Shown here: piece after piece, positions 25,549 through 34,317 of the stretch
Position numbering within the stretch: position 1 is the stretch's first letter
Layout of the letters: the number at the start of each line of letters is the position of its first letter
Assembly: GCF_021353295.2 (NCBI RefSeq)
Contig: NZ_CP120635.1
Coordinates: forward strand, 843,501-907,500
DNA length: 64,000 nucleotides
Direction of reading: 5' to 3'
From: Pseudodesulfovibrio thermohalotolerans
GTDB taxonomy: Bacteria; Desulfobacterota; Desulfovibrionia; Desulfovibrionales; Desulfovibrionaceae
Notes under the pieces: generated by a model
The model's database searches: none
What the model saw: only the letters and a program-made list of their open reading frames with translations
Told to the model about the DNA's origin: nothing
Made by a program: the position numbers and the translations under genes

Positions 25549-27618
25549 TCAGGCCTGGATGCCGTAGCGGTCCATTTTGGCGTACAGGGTGTTGCGGCCG
25601 ATGCCCAGGGCCTTGGCCGTCTTGCTGATGTTGCCCTGGTGGAAGTCCAGGGCCTCCCGGATGGCGTTGGCCTCGCGGTGCTTGAGGAGGAATCCCTTGT
25701 CCCGGGAACGGTCGCCGGAGCCGATGGCCCTGCCGCCCGCTTTCTCCTGGATGTAGTGGGGCAGATGCTCGGGCAGGAGCAGGTCGCCGGACAGGTTGTT
25801 GGCCGCGTACTCCAGGCAGTTGACGAGCTCGCGCACATTGCCGGGCCAGTCGTGGGCCTTGAGCAGTTCCCCGGCCTCGGGGGATATGGCCGGGCAGGGG
25901 ATGCCGAAGGCGTCGCACAGCCGGTTGAGATGGTGCTCGGCCAGCAGGGAGATATCGTTGCCGCGTTCCCTGAGCGGGGGGATGGCGATGGTCACGACGT
26001 TGAGCCGGTAGTAGAGGTCCTCGCGGAAGAGGCCCCGGTCCACCAGGTCTCGCAGGTTCTTGTTGGTGGCCGCCAGTATCTTCACGTCCACGGGCAGGGG
26101 GCTGGTGCCGCCCACCGGGACCACGGCCCGTTCCTCAAGGGCGCGGAGCAGGTTGACCTGCTGGGACAGGGGCATCTCGGATATTTCGTCGAGAAAGAGC
26201 ACGCCCTTGTCCGCCTTCTGGAATTTGCCGACCCGGCCTCGCTTGGCCGCGCCGGTGAAGGCCCCTTCCCGGTAGCCGAACAGTTCGCTCTGGACCAGTT
26301 CCTCGGTGAACGCGCCGCAGTTCACGGCAACGAAGGGCTGCTTGGCGCGGGGACCGGCCTGGTGAATGCCTTTGGCGAAGAGTTCCTTGCCGGTGCCGGA
26401 TTCGCCGGTGAGCAGCACGGTGGACGGGGTGCGGGCGGCATTGGCCGCCCGGCGGATGGCCTGGCGCATGGCCGTGCCTTCGTGAAGCACGTGTTCGAAC
26501 CCCGCGACCTCCTCGGGTTCCGCCTGCTTCCGCGACGCGGTGCGCGGCCCGGCCGTGAACTGCCGTGCGCGCTGGGTCTCGCTGACCGTGACGATGGTGT
26601 CGAGCCACGCGCCGCTCGCGCTGAAGGTCGGCATGACCCGGATGTACAGGCTGGAGTTCACCAGGCATTTGACGATGACCGGCTCGCACAGGGACGCGTT
26701 CTTGGCCTTGGCGAGATACGGGGCCATGTCGAAGAAATCCTCGGCCTTGCGGCCGCGCAGGGCGTCGCCGGAACGGTTCAGCAACAGCTCGGCGGTATTG
26801 TTCGCGCTGGTGATCCGGCCGGATTTGTTCAGGAACAGCACGCCGGTCATGACCGAGTTGAACATGGAGGAGAACAGGGAGGCCATCTGGCCTTCCAGCT
26901 CGGAGCAGTACAGGCGGCTCAGGTTCTGTTCCAGGGCCCTGGCGGCGTGGAGCACAAGGTCCATGGCCTCGGAATGGTCGGCCGAGATCGGGCCGGAAAT
27001 GTCGAAGCAGCCCCAGACGTTGCCCCGGGGGTCCAGGATGGGCGCGGCAGTGCAGTTCCACCTGTGGTGGCTCTCGCAGAAATGCTCCGCGCCGAAGACC
27101 TGCATGGGCCGTCCCGTGGCCAGGGCCGTGCCGATGGCGTTGGTGCCCACGCACGATTCCGACCAGTTCGCGCCGGGACCGAAATTGAGCCGGTCCGCTT
27201 CGCGCAGGACGGACAGGTCGCCGCAGGTTCGAGCCACGCGGGCGTCGGCGTTGGCGATGGTCATGAGCAGCCCCTTGCCCTTGATGAGGTCGTAGGCCGT
27301 GCTCTCGATCTCGCCGCAGATTTTTTCCAGGGTGACGGTGAACTGTTCGAGCTGGGTCATGGGGAGGAAGTCCCAGCAACTGCGGGGGGCCGGATCAACC
27401 GCCATGTCCTTGCATCGCCGCCAGGAATCCAGCAGGGACTGGTCCACGTTTCTGGCCTTCATCCTCTTGCCTTCCACGAACTGCTTCCAGTTCGAATAGT
27501 CGACTTGTGCGTCGCGTTGCTTGTGGGAGCGGGGCACGGGAAGCGGCGCACGCTCCTCTGGTTCGTGCGGGTCCCGCCGTATTTCGAAACCGTTTCCATC
27601 TCTGAGGAGCAGGTGCAT
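25549..27618 (-). CDS. acoR: AcoR-type sigma-54 activator of acetoin catabolism
   Basis: A 689-aa activator. An N-terminal GAF-like sensor domain (FGPGANWSESCVGTNAIGTALATGRPMQVFGAEHF, residues ~165-215) is the AcoR hallmark; a PAS-like region follows (FLNKSGRITSANNTAELLLNRSG). The AAA+ domain has GESGTGKE, contact loop GAFTGA (~residue 453) and FREDLYYRLNVVTIAI. The C-terminal Fis HTH ends GNISKTAKALGIGRNTLYAKMDRYGI. GGAGG lies 8 nt before the ATG. It is divergent from the acetoin dehydrogenase operon, whose promoter has a clear -24/-12 element. Confidence 0.9.
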   Translation of the reverse strand: MHLLLRDGNGFEIRRDPHEPEERAPLPVPRSHKQRDAQVDYSNWKQFVEGKRMKARNVDQSLLDSWRRCKDMAVDPAPRSCWDFLPMTQLEQFTVTLEKICGEIESTAYDLIKGKGLLMTIANADARVARTCGDLSVLREADRLNFGPGANWSESCVGTNAIGTALATGRPMQVFGAEHFCESHHRWNCTAAPILDPRGNVWGCFDISGPISADHSEAMDLVLHAARALEQNLSRLYCSELEGQMASLFSSMFNSVMTGVLFLNKSGRITSANNTAELLLNRSGDALRGRKAEDFFDMAPYLAKAKNASLCEPVIVKCLVNSSLYIRVMPTFSASGAWLDTIVTVSETQRARQFTAGPRTASRKQAEPEEVAGFEHVLHEGTAMRQAIRRAANAARTPSTVLLTGESGTGKELFAKGIHQAGPRAKQPFVAVNCGAFTEELVQSELFGYREGAFTGAAKRGRVGKFQKADKGVLFLDEISEMPLSQQVNLLRALEERAVVPVGGTSPLPVDVKILAATNKNLRDLVDRGLFREDLYYRLNVVTIAIPPLRERGNDISLLAEHHLNRLCDAFGIPCPAISPEAGELLKAHDWPGNVRELVNCLEYAANNLSGDLLLPEHLPHYIQEKAGGRAIGSGDRSRDKGFLLKHREANAIREALDFHQGNISKTAKALGIGRNTLYAKMDRYGIQA

Positions 27619-27800
27619 CGCCTTACCTCCGGACTGACACAGGAAATGTATTTATAACCGCATGGTTATTGTCCTCCAAGGTTAAAACCGTGTCAAGTGT
27701 TCCAAATTCGAACGCCTAATCTATGTCGATGTGACGAATTTTTGTTTTATATCGGCATGATGCGGTTGTCAGAAGACTTTTGCGGCGAATTCCACCCGGT

Positions 27801-27817
27801 TGTTCGCGCCCCGAACA
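27801..27817. promoter_or_regulatory. Candidate upstream activator site for AcoR
   Basis: TGTTCG-N5-CGAACA is a perfect 6-bp inverted repeat centred about 72 bp upstream of the -24 element, a normal distance for a sigma-54 activator. The divergent acoR gene is the obvious partner. No second copy was seen. Confidence 0.5.
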
Positions 27818-27878
27818 GTTGGACGGTGTATAACGTAAAATGGTGTATTATCTCGTTGGAATAATTTACTTATATGGC

Positions 27879-27894
27879 TTGGCACCGCCGTTGC
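27879..27894 (+). promoter_or_regulatory. Sigma-54 promoter (-24/-12) of the acetoin dehydrogenase operon
   Basis: TTGGCAC-N5-TTGC shows the invariant GG at 27881-27882 and GC at 27893-27894 separated by exactly 10 bp, matching the consensus TGGCAC-N5-TTGC. Transcription would begin about 12 bp later, and the ATG of acoC follows at 27938 after AGGAGGA. Confidence 0.9.
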
Positions 27895-27937
27895 AATCCT
27901 CCTGCAAACGTAAGCAAAAAACCAGGAGGACTTGGTT

Positions 27938-29284
27938 ATGGCTCAAGATGTGATAATGCCCAAGTGGGGCCTGACCATGAAGGAAGGCAAGGTCGTCCGC
28001 TGGCTCAAGGGCGAAGGGGATTCGGTTGAAGCCGGAGAGCCTTTGTTCGAAGTGGAAACGGACAAAATCACCAACTCGGTCGAAGCGCCCGCCGGGGGCG
28101 TTTTGGCCCAAATCATCGTTCCCGAGGGCGACGTGGCGCCGGTTCAGGCCGTTCTCGGCATCATCGCCGCGCCGGGCGAGGCCGTGGAGCGCGCTGCCGC
28201 GTCTTCCGATTCGGCCCAACCCGCCGGGGATGCGGCCCCCGCAACCACTGCCGATCAGCCCGCCGCTGCCGCCGCTCCCGCCGGGGACGGCAAGTTCGTT
28301 CCGGCCATGCCCGCCGCGCGCAAGCTCGCCCGCGAGCTGGGCGTGGACCTGGCCGAAGTGACCGGCACCGGGGCGAACGGCTCCATCACCATGAAGGACG
28401 TCCAGGCCCGGGCCGATTCCGCTTTTGAAGGAATCAACGCCAGCCCCAAGGCCATCGAGTTCGCCCGCAAGCAGGGCATCGACCTTTCTCTGGTCGAGGG
28501 AACGGGCGAGGACGGCCGGATCACCAAGGCGGACATCCTGCGCGCCATGAATCCGGCCGCCGATCAACCTGCCGCTGCGTCCGCTCCGGCCGCCGGGGAC
28601 ACCGTCGTGCCCATGGAAGGCGTGCGCAGGCTCATCGCGGACAACATGCAGGCCAGCCTTCAGAACGCCGCCCAATTGACCGTGTTCGTGGAGGTGGACG
28701 CCACTGAGATGGTCAACCTGCGTGCGCGGCTGCTGGAGCGCAACAAGCGCGATGCCGAGTACCGGCTGTCCTACAACGACATCATCTCCTACGCCGTGTG
28801 CCGCGCCCTGAAGCGTCATCCGATCATGAACTCCACCCTTCAGGAAGACGGCATCCATCTGCACGAGCGCGTCAACCTCGGCATCGCCGTGTCCCTTGAA
28901 AACGGCCTTATCGTTCCCAACGTCAAGGAAGCCGACACCTTCGGCCTGGAAGAGCTCAAGACCCGTGTTCGCGATGTGGCCGGGCGGGCGCGCAAGGGCG
29001 GCCTGAACATGGACGAGATCAGCGGCGGCACCTTCACCATCAGCAACGTGAGTATGCTCGGCGTGGACGGCTTCACTCCCATCCTCAACCCGCCCGAGAC
29101 GGGCATTCTGGGCGTCGGCCGCATCGTCGAGAAGCCCGCTGTGCATAACGGCGAGATCGCGGTTCGCCGGATGATGACCCTGTCCCTGACCTTCAACCAC
29201 ATGACCACGGACGGCGCTCCGGCCATGGCCTTCCTGCGCGAGCTGGGGGACATGCTGGAAACTCCCGGCCTGATGATCGTCTAG
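27938..29284 (+). CDS. acoC: Dihydrolipoamide acetyltransferase (E2) of the acetoin dehydrogenase complex
   Basis: A 448-aa E2. The N-terminal lipoyl domain has Lys43 in ETDKITN as the lipoylation site. Two peripheral subunit-binding domains follow (PAMPAARKLARELGVDL and ASPKAIEFARKQGIDL), whereas many E2s have one. The C-terminal acyltransferase domain ends with FNHMTTDG, where the catalytic His is kept but the usual DHR is NHM. It transfers the acetyl group formed from acetoin to CoA. AGGAGGA precedes ATG 27938. First gene of the aco operon; the lipoate ligase gene at 34318 may charge it. Confidence 0.9.
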   Translation: MAQDVIMPKWGLTMKEGKVVRWLKGEGDSVEAGEPLFEVETDKITNSVEAPAGGVLAQIIVPEGDVAPVQAVLGIIAAPGEAVERAAASSDSAQPAGDAAPATTADQPAAAAAPAGDGKFVPAMPAARKLARELGVDLAEVTGTGANGSITMKDVQARADSAFEGINASPKAIEFARKQGIDLSLVEGTGEDGRITKADILRAMNPAADQPAAASAPAAGDTVVPMEGVRRLIADNMQASLQNAAQLTVFVEVDATEMVNLRARLLERNKRDAEYRLSYNDIISYAVCRALKRHPIMNSTLQEDGIHLHERVNLGIAVSLENGLIVPNVKEADTFGLEELKTRVRDVAGRARKGGLNMDEISGGTFTISNVSMLGVDGFTPILNPPETGILGVGRIVEKPAVHNGEIAVRRMMTLSLTFNHMTTDGAPAMAFLRELGDMLETPGLMIV

Positions 29285-29293
29285 GAGGAGCCC

Positions 29294-29719
29294 GTGGCGT
29301 TGAAACGGTTTGCCATCGAGCTTGGCTACGCCGCCGACCTGCACGGCGAGGACATGACCAAGGCCGCCGTCCGGGCGGTACGCGACGCCGTGTCCCGCAT
29401 ATGCCTGTGCGGCATCGTGGAGATTTGCGGCCGTGATCGGTTTCAGGGCGTGTACGTCCACGCGGACGTGGCCGTTCCCGATCCTGACGGCGTGGACCGC
29501 GACGCGGTGCTCGCCTGCATTCCCATCGGCGAGGCGTCCCTGACGGTAATCGTCGGGGGAATGAGTGTGCCGGGGATCGAGGTCCCGTGTTTCGCCCCGG
29601 GCGCGAGCAATATCGTTGCGGCCTGCGCCGCCCTGACCGTCTCCATTGAAATGGACGGGGCGGGGGGAGCGGAAGGAACGAACCAACAGGCCTGCGGATG
29701 CGCCGCCAAGGCCGAATAA
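29294..29719 (+). CDS. Lin0512-family conserved protein
   Basis: A 141-aa cytoplasmic protein of the Lin0512 conserved family (LGYAADLHGEDMTKAAVRAVRDAVSRICLCGI is the recognisable block). The fold is unknown to me, and the C-terminal tail QQACGCAAKAE with a CGC motif looks variable. It starts at GTG with AGGAGG upstream and sits between acoC and acoA in the operon, so it is likely to assist acetoin breakdown or the complex. No reaction can be assigned. Confidence 0.75.
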   Translation: MALKRFAIELGYAADLHGEDMTKAAVRAVRDAVSRICLCGIVEICGRDRFQGVYVHADVAVPDPDGVDRDAVLACIPIGEASLTVIVGGMSVPGIEVPCFAPGASNIVAACAALTVSIEMDGAGGAEGTNQQACGCAAKAE

Positions 29720-29737
29720 CCTACAGGAGAGAAAGCA

Positions 29738-30697
29738 ATGGCTCTCAGCAAGAAGACATTGATTCACATGTATGAAACCATGAACAGAATCCGTCTGTTC
29801 GAGCAGAAGTTGCAGGAATTCTTCGCCGCGGGCGAGATTCCGGGCTTCGTGCACCTGTACCTCGGCGAGGAAGCCGTGGCCACCGGAGCCTGCTCGGCAC
29901 TGACCGACGCCGACATGATTACCAGCACCCATCGCGGCCACGGCCACCTGCTGGCCAAGGGCGGCGACCTGAAGCTGATGATGGCCGAAATCTTCGGCCG
30001 CTCCACCGGCTATTGCAAGGGCAAGGGCGGTTCCATGCATATCGCCGACCTCGACCTCGGCATCCTCGGCGCGAACGGCATCGTGGGCGGCGGCGGACCG
30101 CTGGCCGTGGGCGCAGCCCTGGCCGCCAAATACAAGAAATCCAAGGAGGTGGCCCTGTGCTTCTTCGGCGACGGCGCGTCCAACCAGGGCACCACGCAGG
30201 AATCCCTGAACATGGCCAGCGCGTGGAAGCTGCCCCTGGTCTTCGTCAACGAGAACAACGGCTACGGCATCTCCTGCCCGCAGTGCAAGTCCATGGCCGT
30301 GGTCGACATCGCCGACCGCGCTGCCGCCTACGACATGCCCGGCGTGGTGGTCGACGGCAACGACGTGCTGGCCGTGTACGAGGCCGTGACCGAGGCCGTG
30401 AAGCGCGCCCGCAAGGGCGAAGGCCCCTCGCTCATCGAATGCAAGACCTACCGCTGGCGCGGTCATTTCGAGGGCGACGCCTGCACCTACCGCTGCACCG
30501 AGGAGCTGGAGGAGTGGATGGCCAAGGACCCCATTCCCCGGTTCGAGGCCAAGTTGCTGGAAAGCAAGACCCTGTCCAGGAAGGAAGCGGACAAGATCAA
30601 GGAACGCATCGCCGGGGACATCGACGACGCCGTGAACTTCGCCAAGGAAAGCCCGATGCCGCTCACCCCGGCGCTCATGGACGACGTTTACGCCTAA
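29738..30697 (+). CDS. acoA: Acetoin dehydrogenase E1 alpha subunit (TPP-dependent)
   Basis: A 319-aa E1 alpha chain. The thiamine-pyrophosphate motif GDGASNQG...ENN lies at residues ~143-172, and FVHLYLGEEAVATGACSAL and THRGHGHLLAKGGD are family blocks. With E1 beta it cleaves acetoin to acetaldehyde and an acetyl group held on lipoamide. AGGAG is upstream. The length matches AcoA rather than the longer pyruvate dehydrogenase chains, and the operon has AcoX and AcoR, so acetoin is the best substrate call. Confidence 0.9.
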   Translation: MALSKKTLIHMYETMNRIRLFEQKLQEFFAAGEIPGFVHLYLGEEAVATGACSALTDADMITSTHRGHGHLLAKGGDLKLMMAEIFGRSTGYCKGKGGSMHIADLDLGILGANGIVGGGGPLAVGAALAAKYKKSKEVALCFFGDGASNQGTTQESLNMASAWKLPLVFVNENNGYGISCPQCKSMAVVDIADRAAAYDMPGVVVDGNDVLAVYEAVTEAVKRARKGEGPSLIECKTYRWRGHFEGDACTYRCTEELEEWMAKDPIPRFEAKLLESKTLSRKEADKIKERIAGDIDDAVNFAKESPMPLTPALMDDVYA

Positions 30698-30746
30698 GCG
30701 GCGGTTCACCTTTCACGAATCCACATATAATTCTACGGAGAGAACA

Positions 30747-31718
30747 ATGTCCGAAAAAACATATCTTCAGGCACTCAATGAGGCGTTGAGGCAGGAAATG
30801 GAGCGCGACGAGAACGTGTTCATTCTCGGCGAGGACGTGGGCCGGTTCGGCGGCTGCTTCGGCGTCACCCAGGGGCTGTTCGATCAGTTCGGCGAGGAGC
30901 GCGTCATGGACACCCCCATCACCGAAAGCGCCATCGTGGGCGCGGCTTCCGGGGCCGCCGCCGCCGGGCTGCGCCCCGTGGCCGAGCTGATGTTCGTCGA
31001 CTTTATCGGCGTGGCCATGGATCAGCTCTTCAACCAGGCCGCCAAGATGCGCTTCATGTTCGGCGGCAAGGCCACGGTGCCCATGACCCTTCGGATGCCC
31101 CAGGGCGCGGGCATCGGCGCGGCCGCCCAGCACTCTCAATCCCTGGAGTCCTGGTTCATGAATATCCCCGGCCTCAAGGTGGTCATCCCCTCCACCCCGC
31201 GCGACGCCAAGGGCTTGCTCGTCAGTGCCATCCGCGACGACAACCCGGTGGTCTTCCTGGAGCACAAGTTGCTCTACGGCGTCTCCGGCGAGGTCCCGGA
31301 CGAGAGCTACTCCATCGAGCTGGGCAAGGGCGAGATCAAGCGCGAGGGCACGGACGTGACCATCGTGGCCACCTCCCAGATGGTCTATTCCGCCCTGGAA
31401 GCGGCCGAGAAGCTCAAGGCCGACGGCATCGAGGCCGAGGTGGTGGACCCGCGTTGCCTCCAGCCGCTGGACAAGGACATCATCCTTGATTCCGTCAAGA
31501 AGACCCACGCCCTGGTCGTGGCCCATGAGGCCGTGCAGTACTCCGGCCCCGGCGCGGAGATCGCGGCCATGGCGGCCGAAGAGGCCCTTGATTATCTGGA
31601 CGCTCCCGTGAAGCGCGTCGGTGCGCCGTTCTGCCCGGTGCCGTTCTCCCCGCCGCTGGAACAGTTCTACATTCCCGGCGCGGACAACATCGTCGAAGCC
31701 GTCAAGAGTATTCGCTAA
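30747..31718 (+). CDS. acoB: Acetoin dehydrogenase E1 beta subunit
   Basis: A 323-aa E1 beta chain with the transketolase pyrimidine and C-terminal domains. FILGEDVGRFGGCFGVTQGL and DTPITESAIVGAASGAA hold the TPP-activating Glu, and PHSQSLESW-like QHSQSLESWFMNIPGLKVV follows. It pairs with AcoA. GGAGAG is upstream of the ATG, 49 bp after acoA. No E3 (dihydrolipoamide dehydrogenase) gene follows, so a shared E3 from elsewhere must be used. Confidence 0.9.
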   Translation: MSEKTYLQALNEALRQEMERDENVFILGEDVGRFGGCFGVTQGLFDQFGEERVMDTPITESAIVGAASGAAAAGLRPVAELMFVDFIGVAMDQLFNQAAKMRFMFGGKATVPMTLRMPQGAGIGAAAQHSQSLESWFMNIPGLKVVIPSTPRDAKGLLVSAIRDDNPVVFLEHKLLYGVSGEVPDESYSIELGKGEIKREGTDVTIVATSQMVYSALEAAEKLKADGIEAEVVDPRCLQPLDKDIILDSVKKTHALVVAHEAVQYSGPGAEIAAMAAEEALDYLDAPVKRVGAPFCPVPFSPPLEQFYIPGADNIVEAVKSIR

Positions 31719-31783
31719 TCCCACACCCTGGCGGGAGGGCGGCTTCGGCCGTTCTCCCGCCGCATTTTCATGAGGGCGTCCCA

Positions 31784-32773
31784 TTGAGCATCGCAGCCAT
31801 TCTGGCCAATCCCGCTTCCGGCAAGGACATCCGCCGCCTGGTGGCCCATGGTTCGGTTTTCGACAATCAGGAAAAGGTGCGCATGGTCCGCAGGCTCATC
31901 CTCGGCCTGGAAAAGGCGGGGGTGACCAAAATCCTCTATATGCCGGACTCCTACGCCATCGTGCCCAGGGCCCTCAACGCCATTTCTCCTTCCATCCCCG
32001 TGGAAGCGGTGGAAATGCCCATCCGCAACAGCCAGACCGACACCACAGTGGCGGCGGGCATCATGGAAACCCTCGGCGCGCGGTGTCTCGTCATCCTCGG
32101 CGGCGACGGCACGAGCCGGGCGGTTTGCAAGGGCACCACAGCCATTCCGCTTCTGCCGCTTTCCACGGGGACAAACAACGTCTTCCCCGTCATGGGGGAG
32201 GCCACCGTGGCCGGGTTGGCCGCCGGGCTCGTGGCCACCGGACGTTTGCCGCGCGACAGGTGCTGCTATCGCTCCTGCAGGTTCGACATCCTGCTCGACG
32301 GCGAGGTTGTGGATATGGCCCTGGTGGACGCGGCGGTGTATGACGACGTCTTTCTCGCCTCCAAGGCCGTCTGGCACATGGATAAGGTGCCCCAGCTTTT
32401 CCTGACGCGGTGCAGCGCGGCTTCCATCGGGCTGTCGGCCATCGGCGGCCAGTTGCGGGCCATCCGTCCCGAGGAGCCCAAGGGGCTCGCCCTGCGCCTC
32501 GGGAACGGTTCCACCATGGTGGTTTCGGCCGCCATTGCGCCGGGCATGTTCGCGGACGTGCCGGTCGGCGGCGTCGCGGAAATGGCCCCCGGAGAGATTT
32601 TCGATATCGGTACGAGCCCCGGTCTCATCGCCCTGGATGGCGAACGCGAGGTGGAGATTCCGAGCGGGAGCCGCGCGGCCATCCGGCTGAACACCGACGG
32701 GCCGATGGTCGTGGACATGGAAAAAACCATGTCGCTGGCCGGGGCCGAGGGCGTGTTTCGCAAACCGTCATAA
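31784..32773 (+). CDS. AcoX-like NAD kinase-fold protein
   Basis: A 329-aa protein of the ATP-NAD kinase/diacylglycerol kinase fold. The nucleotide loop VILGGDGTSRAVCKG (GGDG motif at residues ~104-107) and LPLSTGTNNVFP are diagnostic, and ANPASGKDIRRLVAHGSVF begins the family. Such proteins accompany acetoin dehydrogenase genes as AcoX; the true activity is not firmly known. It starts at TTG 31784 directly after a 65-bp gap from acoB. The first ATG inside lies much later, so the TTG start is needed to keep the GKD block. Confidence 0.8.
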   Translation: MSIAAILANPASGKDIRRLVAHGSVFDNQEKVRMVRRLILGLEKAGVTKILYMPDSYAIVPRALNAISPSIPVEAVEMPIRNSQTDTTVAAGIMETLGARCLVILGGDGTSRAVCKGTTAIPLLPLSTGTNNVFPVMGEATVAGLAAGLVATGRLPRDRCCYRSCRFDILLDGEVVDMALVDAAVYDDVFLASKAVWHMDKVPQLFLTRCSAASIGLSAIGGQLRAIRPEEPKGLALRLGNGSTMVVSAAIAPGMFADVPVGGVAEMAPGEIFDIGTSPGLIALDGEREVEIPSGSRAAIRLNTDGPMVVDMEKTMSLAGAEGVFRKPS

Positions 32774-32788
32774 TAAAGAGGAGCAATC

Positions 32789-33097
32789 ATGAGCAGCGCA
32801 TTGAAAGCCGCCTTCATCTTCGTCGCGCCCAACGCCGATCCGGCAAGGGACCGCAATTGGGTCAGGACCGAAGCCGTGGAATTGCTGGCCGTGGCCGTGA
32901 AGGACTACGCCCAGGCCGAGACCGTGGCCCGCGACCTGGTGGAGAGGGAAGGCATCGCCGCCATAGAGCTGTGCGGCGGATTCGGCACGGCGGGCACCGC
33001 GCGCATCGCGGCGGCGGTGAATGTCCCGGTGGGCGCGGTCCGGTTCGATATCCACCCCGGCTTGGGCAACGCCAGCGGCGACACCCTGTTCGGCTAG
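32789..33097 (+). CDS. DUF6506-family small protein
   Basis: A 102-aa soluble protein, last gene of the aco operon. FIFVAPNADPARDR and IAAIELCGGFGTAGTARIAAAVNVPVGAVRFD form a Rossmann-like alternation that I assign to DUF6506. AGGAG is upstream and the gap to the AcoX-like gene is 15 bp. A role in acetoin metabolism is inferred only from position. Confidence 0.65.
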   Translation: MSSALKAAFIFVAPNADPARDRNWVRTEAVELLAVAVKDYAQAETVARDLVEREGIAAIELCGGFGTAGTARIAAAVNVPVGAVRFDIHPGLGNASGDTLFG

Positions 33098-33244
33098 ACG
33101 TAGAAAGGACGTATGCCGCGTCGCGGGCGCAACATGGTATGCAAGGGGGTGACCCTTTGCCCGCCAGAGGCGAAATCACCCGACCAACGCCGCGACTCGG
33201 CTTTCAACGTCTGGTTTTTATTCAGCGAGTGGGGATAGTTCCTG

Positions 33245-33278
33245 AAAAAAGGGGCCGCATCCAATGGATGTCGGCCCC
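33245..33278 (-). terminator. Intrinsic terminator of the thioesterase gene (minus strand)
   Basis: GGGGCCG-CATCC-AAT-GGATG-TCGGCCCC (33251-33278) is a long stem with one small mismatch; read on the minus strand it is followed by TTTTTT (33245-33250). It ends transcription of the minus-strand gene that stops at 33300 and lies between convergent operons. Confidence 0.85.
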
Positions 33279-33299
33279 GCAAGACTGTTCGCGAAGAGC

Positions 33300-33689
33300 C
33301 TAGGAGCCGGCGAGCACGTGTTCCTTGGTCACGAAACAGGTGAACGTCCCGCTGAAGACCACGTCTTCGCCGCACGACACCTCCACCTGCACGAGATGCT
33401 TGCGCTCCTGCGGGGTCTGGTCCTTTGCCCTGGCCACAAGGACGTCTCCCACGCGCGACGGCTTCAGAAAACGGGTTTCGGCAGCGCCGAGGACCACGTT
33501 GGGGTGGTTGACGGACAACATGGCCGCGTAGTCGGCCAGTCCGAAAATGAAGCCGCCGTGGACCAGTCCGCTGGCGTCGGCGGCCATGCACGGGGCGCAT
33601 TCGAGCCGCACCGCGCTGCTTCCTTCCTTTACCTCGATCGGCTCGCCGCACAGGGCGCGGTCGATGCTTTCGTGGGTCTTTATCTCCAT
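33300..33689 (-). CDS. Hotdog-fold thioesterase (PaaI-like)
   Basis: A 129-aa hotdog-fold protein. The segment GLVHGGFIFGLADYAAMLSVNHPNVVLGAAETRFLKPSRVGD carries the HGG turn and long hotdog helix typical of PaaI-type acyl-CoA thioesterases. It would hydrolyse a small or aromatic acyl-CoA. ATG 33689 follows GGAGG by 5 nt. Its frame is open further upstream, but that part overlaps the next gene in another frame. It follows the CMD gene by ~110 bp on the same strand. Confidence 0.8.
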   Translation of the reverse strand: MEIKTHESIDRALCGEPIEVKEGSSAVRLECAPCMAADASGLVHGGFIFGLADYAAMLSVNHPNVVLGAAETRFLKPSRVGDVLVARAKDQTPQERKHLVQVEVSCGEDVVFSGTFTCFVTKEHVLAGS

Positions 33690-33799
33690 CAATGCCTCCG
33701 GGAATGCGGCTCGGTCGTCCGCCGTCGGGCAGGCGGCGGAACTCCGGGGCCGCGGGGCGCGCATTCCGCCCCCGGGCCCCGACAAAATCCGCCGTCCGG

Positions 33800-34126
33800 T
33801 TAATCGAAAAGGTCGTCCAGTTCGTCGAACACGTAGTGCATGTACATGACCTTCGGCGAGCCGCCCATGGAAATGGCCAGCATGGCCGCCTGCATGATTT
33901 CTTCCTTGGTCGCGCCGTGGCTGGCCGCGCCCTGGATATGAAGGGAAATGCACATTTCACACTGGGACATCATGGAACAGGCCACGTGGATCAGTTCCTG
34001 CGTCTTGTGATCGATGGGCCCAAACTGGCTGATCTCCTTTGTGAAGGCAAGGTAATTCGGGAAGACGTTGCCCGCCCGCTGCGTCATCTTGGCCAAGGTC
34101 GTTGCTGCTTTTTCGGCTGCATCCAT
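33800..34126 (-). CDS. Carboxymuconolactone decarboxylase (AhpD-like) family protein
   Basis: A 108-aa all-helical CMD-family protein. CEMCISLHIQGAASHGATKEEIMQAAMLAISMGG has the CxxC and downstream His of the AhpD-like redox site. Such proteins act as small peroxidase or disulfide reductants, or as decarboxylases. AGGAG precedes the ATG by 8 nt. It is followed by the thioesterase gene on the same strand. Substrate unknown. Confidence 0.82.
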   Translation of the reverse strand: MDAAEKAATTLAKMTQRAGNVFPNYLAFTKEISQFGPIDHKTQELIHVACSMMSQCEMCISLHIQGAASHGATKEEIMQAAMLAISMGGSPKVMYMHYVFDELDDLFD

Positions 34127-34317
34127 GAGAGTTTCTCCTGGGTTTTGATGTTGAGATGCACGAATAAAGCAAGGAGTATGCCCCGGCTGTTTTTGTCTTA
34201 TAAAACGGTATGTTTTGCAGAATATCGGATTGTGGAGATGGGGAAAGGGGGCCGGAGCCTGTCCCGGACATGAACATTGCTCGGATTTCGAACAGGCACG
34301 TTCGGGACGCGGCAGGC

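Noticed and set aside
27866..30709. 947-codon open frame antisense to the aco operon
   Set aside because: GC-rich third positions of real genes keep the opposite frame open; it lacks recognisable domains and overlaps acoC and acoA completely.
33107..33170. Hairpin-like sequence after the aco operon
   Set aside because: Imperfect stem with a bulge and no T-run; not good enough to call a terminator.
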